Of a DNA stretch of 64,000 nt, positions 45,540-53,580 are shown one piece after another; position 1 is the stretch's first letter; each line of letters starts with the position of its first letter. The notes under the pieces are model-generated. The model was not told the origin of the DNA and ran no database searches. It was given only the letters and a program-made list of their open reading frames with translations. The position numbers were made by a program, and so were the translations under genes. The stretch is from Paenibacillus agri (GTDB lineage: Bacteria; Bacillota; Bacilli; Paenibacillales; Paenibacillaceae): assembly GCF_013359945.1 (NCBI RefSeq), contig NZ_JABWCS010000207.1, forward strand, positions 99,794 through 163,793, written 5' to 3'.

Positions 45540-46244
45540 TTAATGATTGCATGTAATCTCCACCGTCTTGGTTAGCGCATCGTAGCCCGTTACCTTGGCG
45601 CCCAGTGCTTCGACAAGCACTCGTACCGGCACATAAGTCACTCCTTTATCCAAAAGACCGTCAGCGATTTTAATACCGTTAACTTTTACCGTTGCTAATG
45701 TTTTTTCTTCCATAGTCTGCTCCTTCGGTTCCTGCTTCGGAGTGATTATTCGGTATGCGGCTTCCACTGCAGAGTCAGACGGTTGTATTCCAGCTCTTAA
45801 CTGGGCCAGTGTTAATCCGAAAGTCATTTGTAAATGGGGGTAGTCCTTGAAGCTGGTCCAATCTCCACCCCATTCAAAGCCCAGTCTCTTCCCTTCCTCT
45901 GCAACTTCCAGCCAATCTGCTATGTTGTTCCCATTACCGTCCAGCTTCATATCCCATGAGACACTACTCCCGTTCGGTAGCAGCAGCGCGAAGTCCACGG
46001 CGAGTCCGTAATTATGGTAGCTGTAACCGCCCTTGGCATTGGTAACAATGGACCCCGGCTTGGTGCGTCCTTGTGCATACAGCGCATCCTGTTCGGCGAT
46101 GGTACGCAGTCCTTGTGTGATAACAATAGGGATGCCTCGGGCATAACAGCGCTCAATCAATGCCGCAGAAGCGGCAAGGATAACAGGGTGCAGACCGGAG
46201 AGCCGGGCTGTCGATTTACTTTTCACCTGAGTCAGTGTCAGCAT
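45540..46244 (-). CDS. Peptidase M15-type endolysin with stalk domain
   Basis: About 234 residues. Residues ~20-140 match the CwlK/L-alanyl-D-glutamate (M15) peptidase fold, with IVITQGLRTIAEQDALYAQG, the zinc motif SYHNYGLAVDFALL and a final His region DYPHLQMTF. The C-terminal ~60 residues are a copper amine oxidase N-like stalk domain (VKVNGIKIADGLLDKGVTYV, PVRVLVEALGA) instead of a usual wall-binding domain. There is no signal peptide, so it needs a holin to reach the wall. The start at 46242-46244 has AAGGAAG 9 bp upstream. It is the last gene of the tail cluster. Confidence 0.82.
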   Translation of the reverse strand: MLTLTQVKSKSTARLSGLHPVILAASAALIERCYARGIPIVITQGLRTIAEQDALYAQGRTKPGSIVTNAKGGYSYHNYGLAVDFALLLPNGSSVSWDMKLDGNGNNIADWLEVAEEGKRLGFEWGGDWTSFKDYPHLQMTFGLTLAQLRAGIQPSDSAVEAAYRIITPKQEPKEQTMEEKTLATVKVNGIKIADGLLDKGVTYVPVRVLVEALGAKVTGYDALTKTVEITCNH

Positions 46245-46614
46245 GATGTCGTTCTTCCTTTCTGTGCACCTTTTTAATATGAAGAAATTGGTCATACGTT
46301 CCTGAACGGGTCAACGCAGCCAGAGCCAGCAGTCCTGCTGTCGTTCCTAATTGGGCAAAGATCCATGCGTATTGCAGCCAGCTAAGAAGTTCGGTTATAT
46401 CCGCTCCGAGCAGCACTGCCACCTGTACCAGTAAGACAATTAGCATTTTGAACGTGTATGCCAGCAGAAAAATAAGCATCGCCAGCATGAACACGCTAAC
46501 TACACCTTTTTGAAACCGCTCATAGAAATATTCCCTGTGGCAATGAATGATGTACCATGAGCAGGCAATAGCAAGGCTATACAGCAGCAATAGTACGATA
46601 TCAATCATGTTCAT
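46216..46614 (-). CDS. Small membrane protein of the lysis cassette
   Basis: About 132 residues with three or four membrane helices (IDIVLLLLYSLAIACSWYII, VFMLAMLIFLLAYTFKMLIV, AWIFAQLGTTAGLLALAALT) and a charged C-terminal tail. No family is recognised. The position just before the endolysin, whose start it overlaps by 29 bp, suggests a holin or holin-accessory role. The start at 46612-46614 has GAGGGG 6 bp upstream. Confidence 0.5.
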   Translation of the reverse strand: MNMIDIVLLLLYSLAIACSWYIIHCHREYFYERFQKGVVSVFMLAMLIFLLAYTFKMLIVLLVQVAVLLGADITELLSWLQYAWIFAQLGTTAGLLALAALTRSGTYDQFLHIKKVHRKEERHHADTDSGEK

Positions 46615-46801
46615 GATGATCCCCTCGATCATAAACTAAATATTTGGCGAACCGGTTGCGGTGGATCTCCTCCTGAATTTCCTGAGAGACGTTCTTATAG
46701 TGGCTTATGGTTAGTGTAACGCTGGTTGAGGCCCTGCGAAGCTCCATCTCTTTATGTGCATGCCGGGGGAGAAGCAGCCGCTGAATCCATTGTGACAGCA
46801 T
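46601..46801 (-). CDS. Small unknown protein of the lysis cassette
   Basis: 66 residues, basic N-terminal half, no membrane helix, ending in an acidic His-rich tail (DRGDHHEHD). It starts 2 bp after the holin-like gene and overlaps the next gene, so it is part of the same unit. No function can be given. Confidence 0.5.
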   Translation of the reverse strand: MLSQWIQRLLLPRHAHKEMELRRASTSVTLTISHYKNVSQEIQEEIHRNRFAKYLVYDRGDHHEHD

Positions 46802-46803
46802 CC

Positions 46804-47085
46804 CTAACTCCCCCTGTCTTCCGTATGGTCAATCTTCAATTTCTTGAGTACATCCAGTGTTGGCTGCATGAATTCAGAGCGTTCCTTGTCCAAAATCGCC
46901 TGTAGTCGATCCCGGTCCTCTTCGGCCCGGTCCAGCAGTTCCCGGGGCACCAGATTTCCCTTAACAATCGCTCGCAGCAGAACCATGACCACGATCATCA
47001 AGATGAATGCCACAATATAAGCGAGGCCATACTTATCGGCCAGTGGCAGCAGCTTCTCCAGTTGCGCAAGATCTCCTTGTTCCAT
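46804..47085 (-). CDS. Holin-like protein with one membrane helix
   Basis: 93 residues. One membrane helix at about residues 20-42 (LAYIVAFILMIVVMVLLRAI) is followed by a charged coiled coil (RELLDRAEEDRDRLQAILDK). The build and place, first of the lysis genes, resemble BhlA/UviB-type or XhlA-type holins. Family assignment is tentative. Confidence 0.5.
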   Translation of the reverse strand: MEQGDLAQLEKLLPLADKYGLAYIVAFILMIVVMVLLRAIVKGNLVPRELLDRAEEDRDRLQAILDKERSEFMQPTLDVLKKLKIDHTEDRGS

Positions 47086-47133
47086 CCGCCCGCTCCCTTC
47101 TGTGATGTTGTGTGAATTCCTGTATTGTTGAAA

Positions 47134-47192
47134 AAGCCCTCGGACGACTCCTCCGAGGGCTTAAAAAAACACGCTCCTGATAAGGGCGTGTT
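47134..47192. terminator. Two terminators between tail genes and lysis genes
   Basis: Hairpin 1: AAGCCCTCGG/CCGAGGGCTT (47134-47162) with T runs both ways. Hairpin 2: AACACGC/GCGTGTT (47168-47192) followed by seven Ts on the minus strand. They lie between the last fibre-side gene and the holin gene, so lysis genes need read-through or their own promoter. Confidence 0.7.
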
Positions 47193-47194
47193 AA

Positions 47195-47413
47195 TTAATG
47201 TCCTGAACCACTTTGCTCTGTTCCGAGAGTTTCGGTGAAAGAGATATCGGGACGCTTTTCCACAATCTGCTCTCTGACCAGTTGCTCATTGTCTACCTGC
47301 ATATTATAGGAATGAATCACATCCTCAATGGGACGCTCTCCCCGATCAAAACGGGTAATGCAGGCATTGGCCATCAGCCGGATTTTGGCAGCAGCGAGTG
47401 AATCTGTCGACAT
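47195..47413 (-). CDS. Small XkdX-like tail-cluster protein
   Basis: About 72 residues, no membrane helix. It shows AAAKIRLMANACITRFDRGE in the middle. Small proteins of this type follow the fibre genes in PBSX-like clusters (XkdX position); sequence similarity is not clear to me. The start at 47411-47413 lies 12 bp after AAGGAG. Confidence 0.5.
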   Translation of the reverse strand: MSTDSLAAAKIRLMANACITRFDRGERPIEDVIHSYNMQVDNEQLVREQIVEKRPDISFTETLGTEQSGSGH

Positions 47414-47437
47414 GTTGAGTCTCATCTCCTTTCGGTG

Positions 47438-47881
47438 TTATATACTAAGCAATTCCGCCATAATAACTTCTACGTCCCCAAGACGACCGTGCAAGGATGC
47501 ATTCTCTGCTCGCAACTGCTCGTTCTCCGTCAACTGCGGAGGCTTGTTCGCTTCAGCTTCCTGATAAGTCTCCCAGGCCGCTTGCAGTTCTTGCTCGGTT
47601 GGCTGTGGAGCGTCCAGGTTCCAGGCGGCAATGTATGGGCCGCGCTCTACGATATCGTAGTCTTCGCCTTCGGTTAACCGGTTGTAGTCAATGCCGTACC
47701 GGTAGTGCACGCCCTCTACTGATTCCTCGCCGTTTTGTGGTGGCTTGATCTCATAGCGGACACGGCCTTTTTCTTCGGCTCCAGGTCGAAGTACAAGCTC
47801 GGGGCCATTGTCTAGTACGATAAAATCCCTCAGTGGATCAGCATAAGGGTATAAGTGCTTGATTGCTACAGCTATATTCAT
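47438..47881 (-). CDS. xkdW: XkdW-like tail-cluster protein
   Basis: 147 residues. The first 90 residues are beta-rich (MNIAVAIKHLYPYADPLRDF, YRYGIDYNRLTEGEDYDIVE), followed by EEL-type helix and a C-terminal coiled coil (TENEQLRAENASLHGRLGD). This matches the look and place of XkdW in PBSX-type clusters, just after the main fibre gene. It is probably a fibre chaperone or fibre-attachment protein, by position. Confidence 0.65.
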   Translation of the reverse strand: MNIAVAIKHLYPYADPLRDFIVLDNGPELVLRPGAEEKGRVRYEIKPPQNGEESVEGVHYRYGIDYNRLTEGEDYDIVERGPYIAAWNLDAPQPTEQELQAAWETYQEAEANKPPQLTENEQLRAENASLHGRLGDVEVIMAELLSI

Positions 47882-47896
47882 CTATTCTCCTCCATT

Positions 47897-49372
47897 CTAG
47901 GCAATTCTTAAAATACGAACAAAGTTGTATTCCGTGGTTGTCGTAAGGAGTTTTGTGGTACTTAACCAAATAAAAACTTCGGCATAATCTCCAGCTCCCA
48001 GAGAGATGGCAGCAGCGCCCACCGCAGAAAAATCAGTACCCGCTCCCATGGTGCTGTCAAAGATTCTCACCTTTCCCGCTCCGCCATTTACCCAAAGCTC
48101 TACTATTCCACGGGTTGTACCTTCAATGCCTCCTGTAACACCAATTTGAACGCTGAATAAATACGCTCCCGTGGCACGAGCTATAAAACTTGAAGTTGCG
48201 GGATTATATTCTCCCAAGATATCCTGGTACTCCGTTGCAAATGCAACTTTGGTGAAAGTTGCAGGGTTTATGGTCTGCACACCATTTGGACCAGCTTCGG
48301 CGCGACTTCTCTGATACCACGTATTATCTCCCCATGGGTTAATAACTCCGCTAGTGATAATACCGCTGTTGACACCAACAGCACCTGCTGGTTGCGTGCC
48401 TAATGTATAAATGGCACCAAGGTTTGTATATAAACCAGCAGTAGTATTACCAATACCATTGTTATCTATTGAAGATATCGTAGAATCATTGGCCAGCATC
48501 GCTACTGACCGGTTGGAAATAGTGCATTTTGATATGGTTGAAGTCGTACCTCCCTGAACAACAATCCCCTCACGGCTCCCCGATGCGATAACTACACAAC
48601 TGTCAAAATCAACCTTTCCGCTATCATCCGCCGTAAAGCCGATTGAATTTGCTGAGGTGGCTTTAAATCCTTTCACTACTACTCGGTGACAGCGGTTTGC
48701 TTTAAATGACTGTATCGATGTTTCTGGTACGCCTACAAAGTTGACATACCCCTTGCCTGTGATACCCTCAATCAGAACTGCTTCCGCATAAGTACCCGAA
48801 GCCACATTAACAGTGACTGTGTGATTAACCGTCTGTGGAATCACACTGACTGCCTTACCAATCGTCCTAAACGCCCCACCCGCCGTATTCGCCAACCCAT
48901 TATTATTATCATTACCATCCGTCCGCACATAGTACGTAATATCCGCCGTCGTCTGCTGCGGCGTAGTCGTCAGCAACGGACGCGCATTAAGCTGCCCCTG
49001 AATCCCACTGGTCACACCATTCAGATAGCTGAATGCCGTATTGGATACCACACCTGTCCCGATCTTCGAGGCATCAATGCCCGCTGCCGCATTCACATCG
49101 GAATTGACAATCACCCCCGGCGCGATCGCTGTCACACCGTCCCCATTACTTGTCACATCACCTGTATGATTGGGATGCACATAATTGTTAGCCCCCGCAG
49201 CAACGCCATTCAGCTTCGCCTTATCCGCAGCCGACATCCGCCCGTTCTCCGTAGGGGAGGCAAGCTTCACGACCTCAGTGTCCAGCTTGTCCATATTCCC
49301 GTTAAGATCGGCTATATCAACGTAATCCGTGCCCTCAGGCTTTTTCAATCCTAAATTCCCTGTTGTCTGCAT
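47897..49372 (-). CDS. Tail fibre with beta-helix and C1q-like tip
   Basis: 491 residues. The N-terminal part (GNLGLKKPEGTDYVDIADLN, NMDKLDTEV) is the baseplate-binding region usual in Bacillales tail fibres. Residues ~145-340 form a right-handed beta-helix (YYVRTDGNDNNNGLANTAGG, then many short V/I-rich turns). The last ~125 residues (ATGAYLFSVQIGVTGGIEGT, then EYNFVRILRIA) match the jelly-roll C1q/TNF-like fold, a frequent receptor-binding tip. It probably sets target specificity. It sits in the XkdV position. Confidence 0.75.
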   Translation of the reverse strand: MQTTGNLGLKKPEGTDYVDIADLNGNMDKLDTEVVKLASPTENGRMSAADKAKLNGVAAGANNYVHPNHTGDVTSNGDGVTAIAPGVIVNSDVNAAAGIDASKIGTGVVSNTAFSYLNGVTSGIQGQLNARPLLTTTPQQTTADITYYVRTDGNDNNNGLANTAGGAFRTIGKAVSVIPQTVNHTVTVNVASGTYAEAVLIEGITGKGYVNFVGVPETSIQSFKANRCHRVVVKGFKATSANSIGFTADDSGKVDFDSCVVIASGSREGIVVQGGTTSTISKCTISNRSVAMLANDSTISSIDNNGIGNTTAGLYTNLGAIYTLGTQPAGAVGVNSGIITSGVINPWGDNTWYQRSRAEAGPNGVQTINPATFTKVAFATEYQDILGEYNPATSSFIARATGAYLFSVQIGVTGGIEGTTRGIVELWVNGGAGKVRIFDSTMGAGTDFSAVGAAAISLGAGDYAEVFIWLSTTKLLTTTTEYNFVRILRIA

Positions 49373-49383
49373 GTGTCACTCTC

Positions 49384-49995
49384 CTATCTATAAGTTCTTA
49401 ATTGGTTCCATGTTTTGATTGCAGCTGTGTTCCATTTGAGAGCTTTGAGCGACTCCCACCAGGTATAGGTATAGACAAATGAGTAACTCAGATGCGCAGG
49501 CTTGATCTCCTCGATCATCTGTATGAGCCCCGCCATATTCTGTGGAACGCCGAGTGTACCGACGAAATGCACCTCAAAGCTGTACTCATTCGGTACCTCT
49601 ACAACCTTTACATCCCCTCCAGAAAAAGCAGACGCCGTCCGCCTGATCATCTCCGGGGTCGTGGTTCCATTGCCCCGCCGCTTCGCTACAATCATCTCTC
49701 TACGGCTGGCATAGGACTTTGACGTGTCCGTGCTGAGCCCAAGCTCCTTCTCGAAGCGCCACAGCCCCCAGGTAGCAGACTCTACCACCAATTGTGCGGC
49801 ACTATCTTCTATCGCATATATAAGCTGCCCGCACTCCACAGCCTGGCTTTTCTGGAGCTCTTCCATTTCCAGAACACCCAGGTAGTAGTCCGGCAGATAA
49901 CTCATCAGATCGGGTATATTGAAATCAGGGCCTTCTTGAACCGGCTTTTCAGAAGAAAAGCTGATCGTGCCGTATAGATGCTCACCATAAGCCAT
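49384..49995 (-). CDS. xkdU: Baseplate protein, XkdU/DUF2313 family
   Basis: 203 residues with features of YmfQ/XkdU: DLMSYLPDYYLGVLEMEELQ, WGLWRFEKELGL, REMIVAKRRGNGTTTPEMIR and IEEIKPAHLSYSFVYTYTWW. In contractile phages this protein joins the baseplate wedge near BaseplateJ and the fibres. Here it is separated from the BaseplateJ gene by three extra genes. Confidence 0.85.
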   Translation of the reverse strand: MAYGEHLYGTISFSSEKPVQEGPDFNIPDLMSYLPDYYLGVLEMEELQKSQAVECGQLIYAIEDSAAQLVVESATWGLWRFEKELGLSTDTSKSYASRREMIVAKRRGNGTTTPEMIRRTASAFSGGDVKVVEVPNEYSFEVHFVGTLGVPQNMAGLIQMIEEIKPAHLSYSFVYTYTWWESLKALKWNTAAIKTWNQLRTYR

Positions 49996-49997
49996 AG

Positions 49998-50339
49998 CTA
50001 TACCCCCTTAAGCTGATTCCATTTCAGCGGTCCCTTAGGCATATATTCCGAATGGGTATGGGAAGCAGGTGGAAATACTGAGGGTTTGCCATCGATGCCA
50101 GCCCACGGGACGCTATCTGCTACTTGTGCAAAGTCGACTTTCCCATTGTTGTTTGTATCGTAGATGCTTTTCAGCATGTCCCCGGTGCTTTGAGCTGCCA
50201 CGAGCAGTACATTCCCACTGTTCGCCGTACCAATATACAGCTTGCCGGAATCAGTGCAAAACCCCAACTCGCCTGCAGCCAGCGTACCCAGCGCGTTTTC
50301 CAAACCACGGCGAATTTGAATCAATGTCTTTCGCGCCAT
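49998..50339 (-). CDS. Short fibre protein with Mtd-like N-terminal domain
   Basis: 113 residues. TLIQIRRGLENALGTLAAGE, GFCTDSGKLYIG is the IQIRRG...GELG...TD...LYIG pattern of phage fibre N-terminal domains (Mtd_N-like). The rest is a short collagen-free linker with ASHTHSEYMP, a metal-binding HxH-type fibre motif, ending KWNQLKGV. It may be an adaptor between baseplate and a longer fibre. Confidence 0.65.
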   Translation of the reverse strand: MARKTLIQIRRGLENALGTLAAGELGFCTDSGKLYIGTANSGNVLLVAAQSTGDMLKSIYDTNNNGKVDFAQVADSVPWAGIDGKPSVFPPASHTHSEYMPKGPLKWNQLKGV

Positions 50340-50350
50340 TTTATCGCCTC

Positions 50351-51373
50351 CTAGAAAGTGCCGCCATCGATGCTAGCTACCATAAGCCTATTGCTGTTGG
50401 AAGGGTCATATACAATACTGGTACCATCCACATTTGCAGATACGCCGCCAGCATCTACAGTGATCCCTTTGCCCGCTGTGACTGAAATGCCATTGGTATT
50501 AACCGCAATGCCGTTACCACCACCTATATTAAGGGTTACTGTATCGGCCTGCCCGCCCCCGGTTAATCCATTACCGGCTGTAATTGTCTGCAAAGCTCCT
50601 CCAGTACGTACCCAGGTCGTGCCGTTCCAGCTATATATTTTCTGTTCGTCGTCCACATACGCAGTCCAGCCTACATCGGGTGGATAATACGTCCAGACAG
50701 AAGATTGGTATTCTACGATCTGGTTTGTTTTTCCCGCCCAGCTCCCCTTTGCCCCGGATGGGATAATGAACCGGTCAGCTTCCACCGGATTTGTCGGGGG
50801 AGTGGCTACGTTCTGACTTTTTACAGAAGCCTGGGGTTCAATATTACGCTTAGCTAACTCAATCTCGTTCCTAATTTTCTGAGCAGACCACAGATCCGTA
50901 TTGGCATTGCTTGTATCATTGATAACCCGGTGCTTGGCCGTATCGTCGATATGGGTCTTGATCTCTGCAGCGGTTTTCACATTGGTGCCATCTGACACTT
51001 TGTTGATATGTCCGCCGCTAACGTCTGTCTTCAGCACTTTGGCATAGGTCGTGCCATCTGCAATATCATCGAGCGTGCCGGTTAAATCGCTGAGCTTCTG
51101 AGGATTGACCCGCCGCCAGGCAGAGCCATCATCGGTGTACAAATAACCGTTATTCGTTCCGCTCGTCACATAATATAGTCGTCCTGCTACCCCGGCAACA
51201 GGCCTTGAAGCTTCCGGACCGGACAGCGCCCGGCCAACCATGGAGTTGGAGGCACCATCACCGATAAAGACCTCCTTAGTATCCAAGCAGAACCCAAGCT
51301 CACCAGCCTTTAGTACCCCATAAGTAGTCAGTTCTGCCTTTGTTCCCCGTTTAATTTGTATCGTCTGTGCCAT
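50351..51373 (-). CDS. Tail fibre protein with Mtd-like N-terminal domain
   Basis: About 340 residues. It starts QTIQIKRGTKAELTTYGVL then LGFCLDTKEVFIGDG (Mtd_N-like). The middle has a chitin-binding-like Trp-rich stretch (SVWTYYPPDVGWTAYVDDEQ), and the C-terminal part is a Gly-rich beta repeat (TAGNGLTGGGQADTVTLNIG) ending IDGGTF. The start at 51371-51373 has AGAGAGG upstream and is one base after the previous stop. It is one of two Mtd_N-type proteins in the cluster. Confidence 0.7.
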   Translation of the reverse strand: MAQTIQIKRGTKAELTTYGVLKAGELGFCLDTKEVFIGDGASNSMVGRALSGPEASRPVAGVAGRLYYVTSGTNNGYLYTDDGSAWRRVNPQKLSDLTGTLDDIADGTTYAKVLKTDVSGGHINKVSDGTNVKTAAEIKTHIDDTAKHRVINDTSNANTDLWSAQKIRNEIELAKRNIEPQASVKSQNVATPPTNPVEADRFIIPSGAKGSWAGKTNQIVEYQSSVWTYYPPDVGWTAYVDDEQKIYSWNGTTWVRTGGALQTITAGNGLTGGGQADTVTLNIGGGNGIAVNTNGISVTAGKGITVDAGGVSANVDGTSIVYDPSNSNRLMVASIDGGTF

Positions 51374-51374
51374 G

Positions 51375-51794
51375 TTACACCTCTCTTCTAAATGTTCCTC
51401 CGTCAATCCGGCCATGCTCTTTATAACGTTCCACTTCACTCTGGACAGCTGTCAGACCACTCTGAAGAACATTGATGTCCTCCGCTTCCACCGTGTCGCC
51501 AGGAGTTTCATAAGTGACATAGGCTTCAGAGACATTGGCATTGGCAAAAATTTTGATCATACGCTGCCATGGAGCATCATCGGGAAAAGCCACCGTAAAA
51601 TTCCGCAGTTCCTCACCGCTATAACGTGGCCCCGAATAAACCGTCAAACTCTGATTATTAATATTGTCATGAGCAAGAGGTCCATCATATACACCATTAA
51701 CAAGCGTTAATTTCTCTTCAATTAAATAGCTTCCGCCATTTGGCTTTTTATTAAGTTTATTCTTGAAAGTATCAATCCCGTCCGGATATCCCAC
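51375..51794 (-). CDS. Tail-cluster protein of unknown role
   Basis: 139 residues, GTG start, partly overlapped by its own ribosome binding site in the 3' end of the BaseplateJ gene. It shows LVNGVYDGPLAHDNINNQSL and VYSGPRYSGEELRNF and ends in ERYKEHGRIDGGTFRREV. The closing RIDGGTF resembles the end of the neighbouring fibre protein. Probably a baseplate-to-fibre connector by position. Confidence 0.55.
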   Translation of the reverse strand: MGYPDGIDTFKNKLNKKPNGGSYLIEEKLTLVNGVYDGPLAHDNINNQSLTVYSGPRYSGEELRNFTVAFPDDAPWQRMIKIFANANVSEAYVTYETPGDTVEAEDINVLQSGLTAVQSEVERYKEHGRIDGGTFRREV

Positions 51795-51797
51795 CCC

Positions 51798-52862
51798 CTA
51801 CACCCCCAGCGCGACATTGCCGAACAGCGGAACTTCCTCTGCATCAAGCGGTACATTTCCCGTCCCGTTATTAAGCTTCAGCTCTGTGTAATCCACAATT
51901 CCCTCCGTATTTAGCAGCAAAGCACCAATCACCGACTGACTGATATAGGTAGAGGCAAAAGCTTTATCCTTGCGATATTTTTCCAATACAGCAGCAAACT
52001 CAGCATTCACCGCCTGCAAGGTATACCCCGCAGCAAGTGTGACTTTAGCCTGAATATTGATGTTCTTGCCTACGGCTGGCGCTACTGTCACAACGGCTCC
52101 GACAGGGGCCTGTCCCTCTCCTTTGCCAGGTACCGGATCGATATGCTCTTGGACTTTTGCTACCAGCAGCTGAGAAGCAGGTTTCTTGTCAGCATCCACA
52201 ATGACGACCTTTACCGTTTTGGGACCCGACCACAGTGGAAAAACACGCGCTCCCCCCACCCCGGAAATCTGCTGTGCCCACTCCATATAATGATATTTAT
52301 TCCCGCTGGTCGAAGGCCGTCTTGCCGCATCGAAATAACGCTCACGCAAAGTTTCGTCATCCTCGGCATCCTCGCCGGGAATCAGCAGCGCCGTAATCTC
52401 TCCCTTCGCCAAATCAGCAATATAATCCACTGGCAGCAAGGGCCCGAAATAACGATTGCCTACCGCACCAGCCGTTTCACATTCCAAACGATAGACACCA
52501 GGTGATAATTTCTGTGTAGCCGTGTAGTTTAACATCTCTAGCGAAAACCTACTGCCAATTGGCACCTCTTGGGGCTCTCCTTTATGGTTAGAAAAAACAC
52601 CCTGAAGCTCCGCCTTACTAGCCGCTCGCCGTTTAATCCCTAACCAGGCAATACAGCGATCCAGATATTCACCGCTAGCAGTATCGGCAAAATGCAGATT
52701 GGTATTCAACGCAAGCTCCATGTACATCTGGGCCATTTCGGCTGCTGCCGGGGCCAGTGCATCATAAATAATGCTGCCTTCCCGTTTGTCCAGACCATTC
52801 GGTACCCGGGCTAACATTCGTTCCAATAACGCTTCAAAGCTCTGTTCCTTAGCCATCTCCAT
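51798..52862 (-). CDS. xkdT: Baseplate J-like protein (XkdT)
   Basis: 354 residues. It shows the BaseplateJ/gp47 features RVPNGLDKREGSIIYDALAP, ASGEYLDRCIAWLGIKR, FSLEMLNYTATQKL and the central DDETLRERYFDAARRPSTSG with HYMEWAQQISGVGGARVFPL. It forms the main wedge of the contractile-tail baseplate. It overlaps the XkdS gene by 14 bp; ATG 52862 or 52856 could be the start. Confidence 0.9.
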   Translation of the reverse strand: MEMAKEQSFEALLERMLARVPNGLDKREGSIIYDALAPAAAEMAQMYMELALNTNLHFADTASGEYLDRCIAWLGIKRRAASKAELQGVFSNHKGEPQEVPIGSRFSLEMLNYTATQKLSPGVYRLECETAGAVGNRYFGPLLPVDYIADLAKGEITALLIPGEDAEDDETLRERYFDAARRPSTSGNKYHYMEWAQQISGVGGARVFPLWSGPKTVKVVIVDADKKPASQLLVAKVQEHIDPVPGKGEGQAPVGAVVTVAPAVGKNINIQAKVTLAAGYTLQAVNAEFAAVLEKYRKDKAFASTYISQSVIGALLLNTEGIVDYTELKLNNGTGNVPLDAEEVPLFGNVALGV

Positions 52863-53283
52863 TCATCTCCTTTCTGACCCGGAAGCTGCCATAGCTCGTT
52901 ACTACAGTGCAGCTTACATCCAGATTGTCTCCGTTAAAAGCAATGCTCAGCTCTTCTACCCCGGTAATCCGGTCATCCTGAAGCAGTGCTTCTGTTAAAA
53001 TACGCCGGAGTTCCGCCCGAACAAGCAGCCGGTCTTGCCCCAAGACCAAATTCCACTCCGTACCATAGTCGGTACTGTAGATCAGGTGCTCATAGCGAAG
53101 CGTATTCAGTATTTTGGCTGCGGCCTGTTTGACTGCCTCCAGTCCATCCGTGTGGCTGCTAATGCGTTTGCGCTCCCAATCCATCCGATAGGTTAGACTG
53201 GGCATTTCCACAGTTTCAGAAGTGAACGGCGTTTCTTCAACGGCAGCGGTAATCGGGCCCTCTTTTCCAATCTCAGGGATCAT
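52849..53283 (-). CDS. xkdS: Baseplate wedge protein XkdS (DUF2634, gp25-like)
   Basis: 144 residues. It shows AVKQAAAKILNTLRYEHLIY and YSTDYGTEW, followed by RAELRRILTEALLQDDRITG and a beta pair, the T4 gp25/DUF2634 pattern. It sits just before BaseplateJ as in PBSX and overlaps XkdR by 4 bp (ATGA). Confidence 0.88.
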   Translation of the reverse strand: MIPEIGKEGPITAAVEETPFTSETVEMPSLTYRMDWERKRISSHTDGLEAVKQAAAKILNTLRYEHLIYSTDYGTEWNLVLGQDRLLVRAELRRILTEALLQDDRITGVEELSIAFNGDNLDVSCTVVTSYGSFRVRKEMNGDG

Positions 53284-53576
53284 GACGGGTTCACCAGCCT
53301 ATCCAGTACAACATAGCTCTGGCCGCCCTGCATCCGCACCATCAGCACCCGGTCTCCAGCAGCAAGCCCGCGCCGCAGTATCACTTCCTGGCCGTTTAAC
53401 TGGATCTTACTTTCAATGACCGATTCCGGAAGAACCAAGGCATTACCTGTTAAAATAAACCGCTGATCCACCTGGATCTGAAGCGGAGCCGTCCCTGTGA
53501 CGAGCCCATACGAAAAAGCCACCGGATTGGTGCTTCCCACCGCGCCGAGGCTCGCTTTTTTAATAATATCCAACAT
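53280..53576 (-). CDS. xkdR: XkdR-like baseplate protein (DUF2577)
   Basis: 98 residues from MLDIIKKASLGAVGSTNPVA. It shows YGLVTGTAPLQIQVDQRFIL and a C-terminal DRVLMVRMQGGQSYVVLDRL, the small OB-fold hub protein of the DUF2577 family. The longer open frame upstream lies inside the hub gene's 3' end in another frame and is not used. It starts 5 bp after the previous stop. Confidence 0.85.
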   Translation of the reverse strand: MLDIIKKASLGAVGSTNPVAFSYGLVTGTAPLQIQVDQRFILTGNALVLPESVIESKIQLNGQEVILRRGLAAGDRVLMVRMQGGQSYVVLDRLVNPS

Positions 53577-53580
53577 TTTA

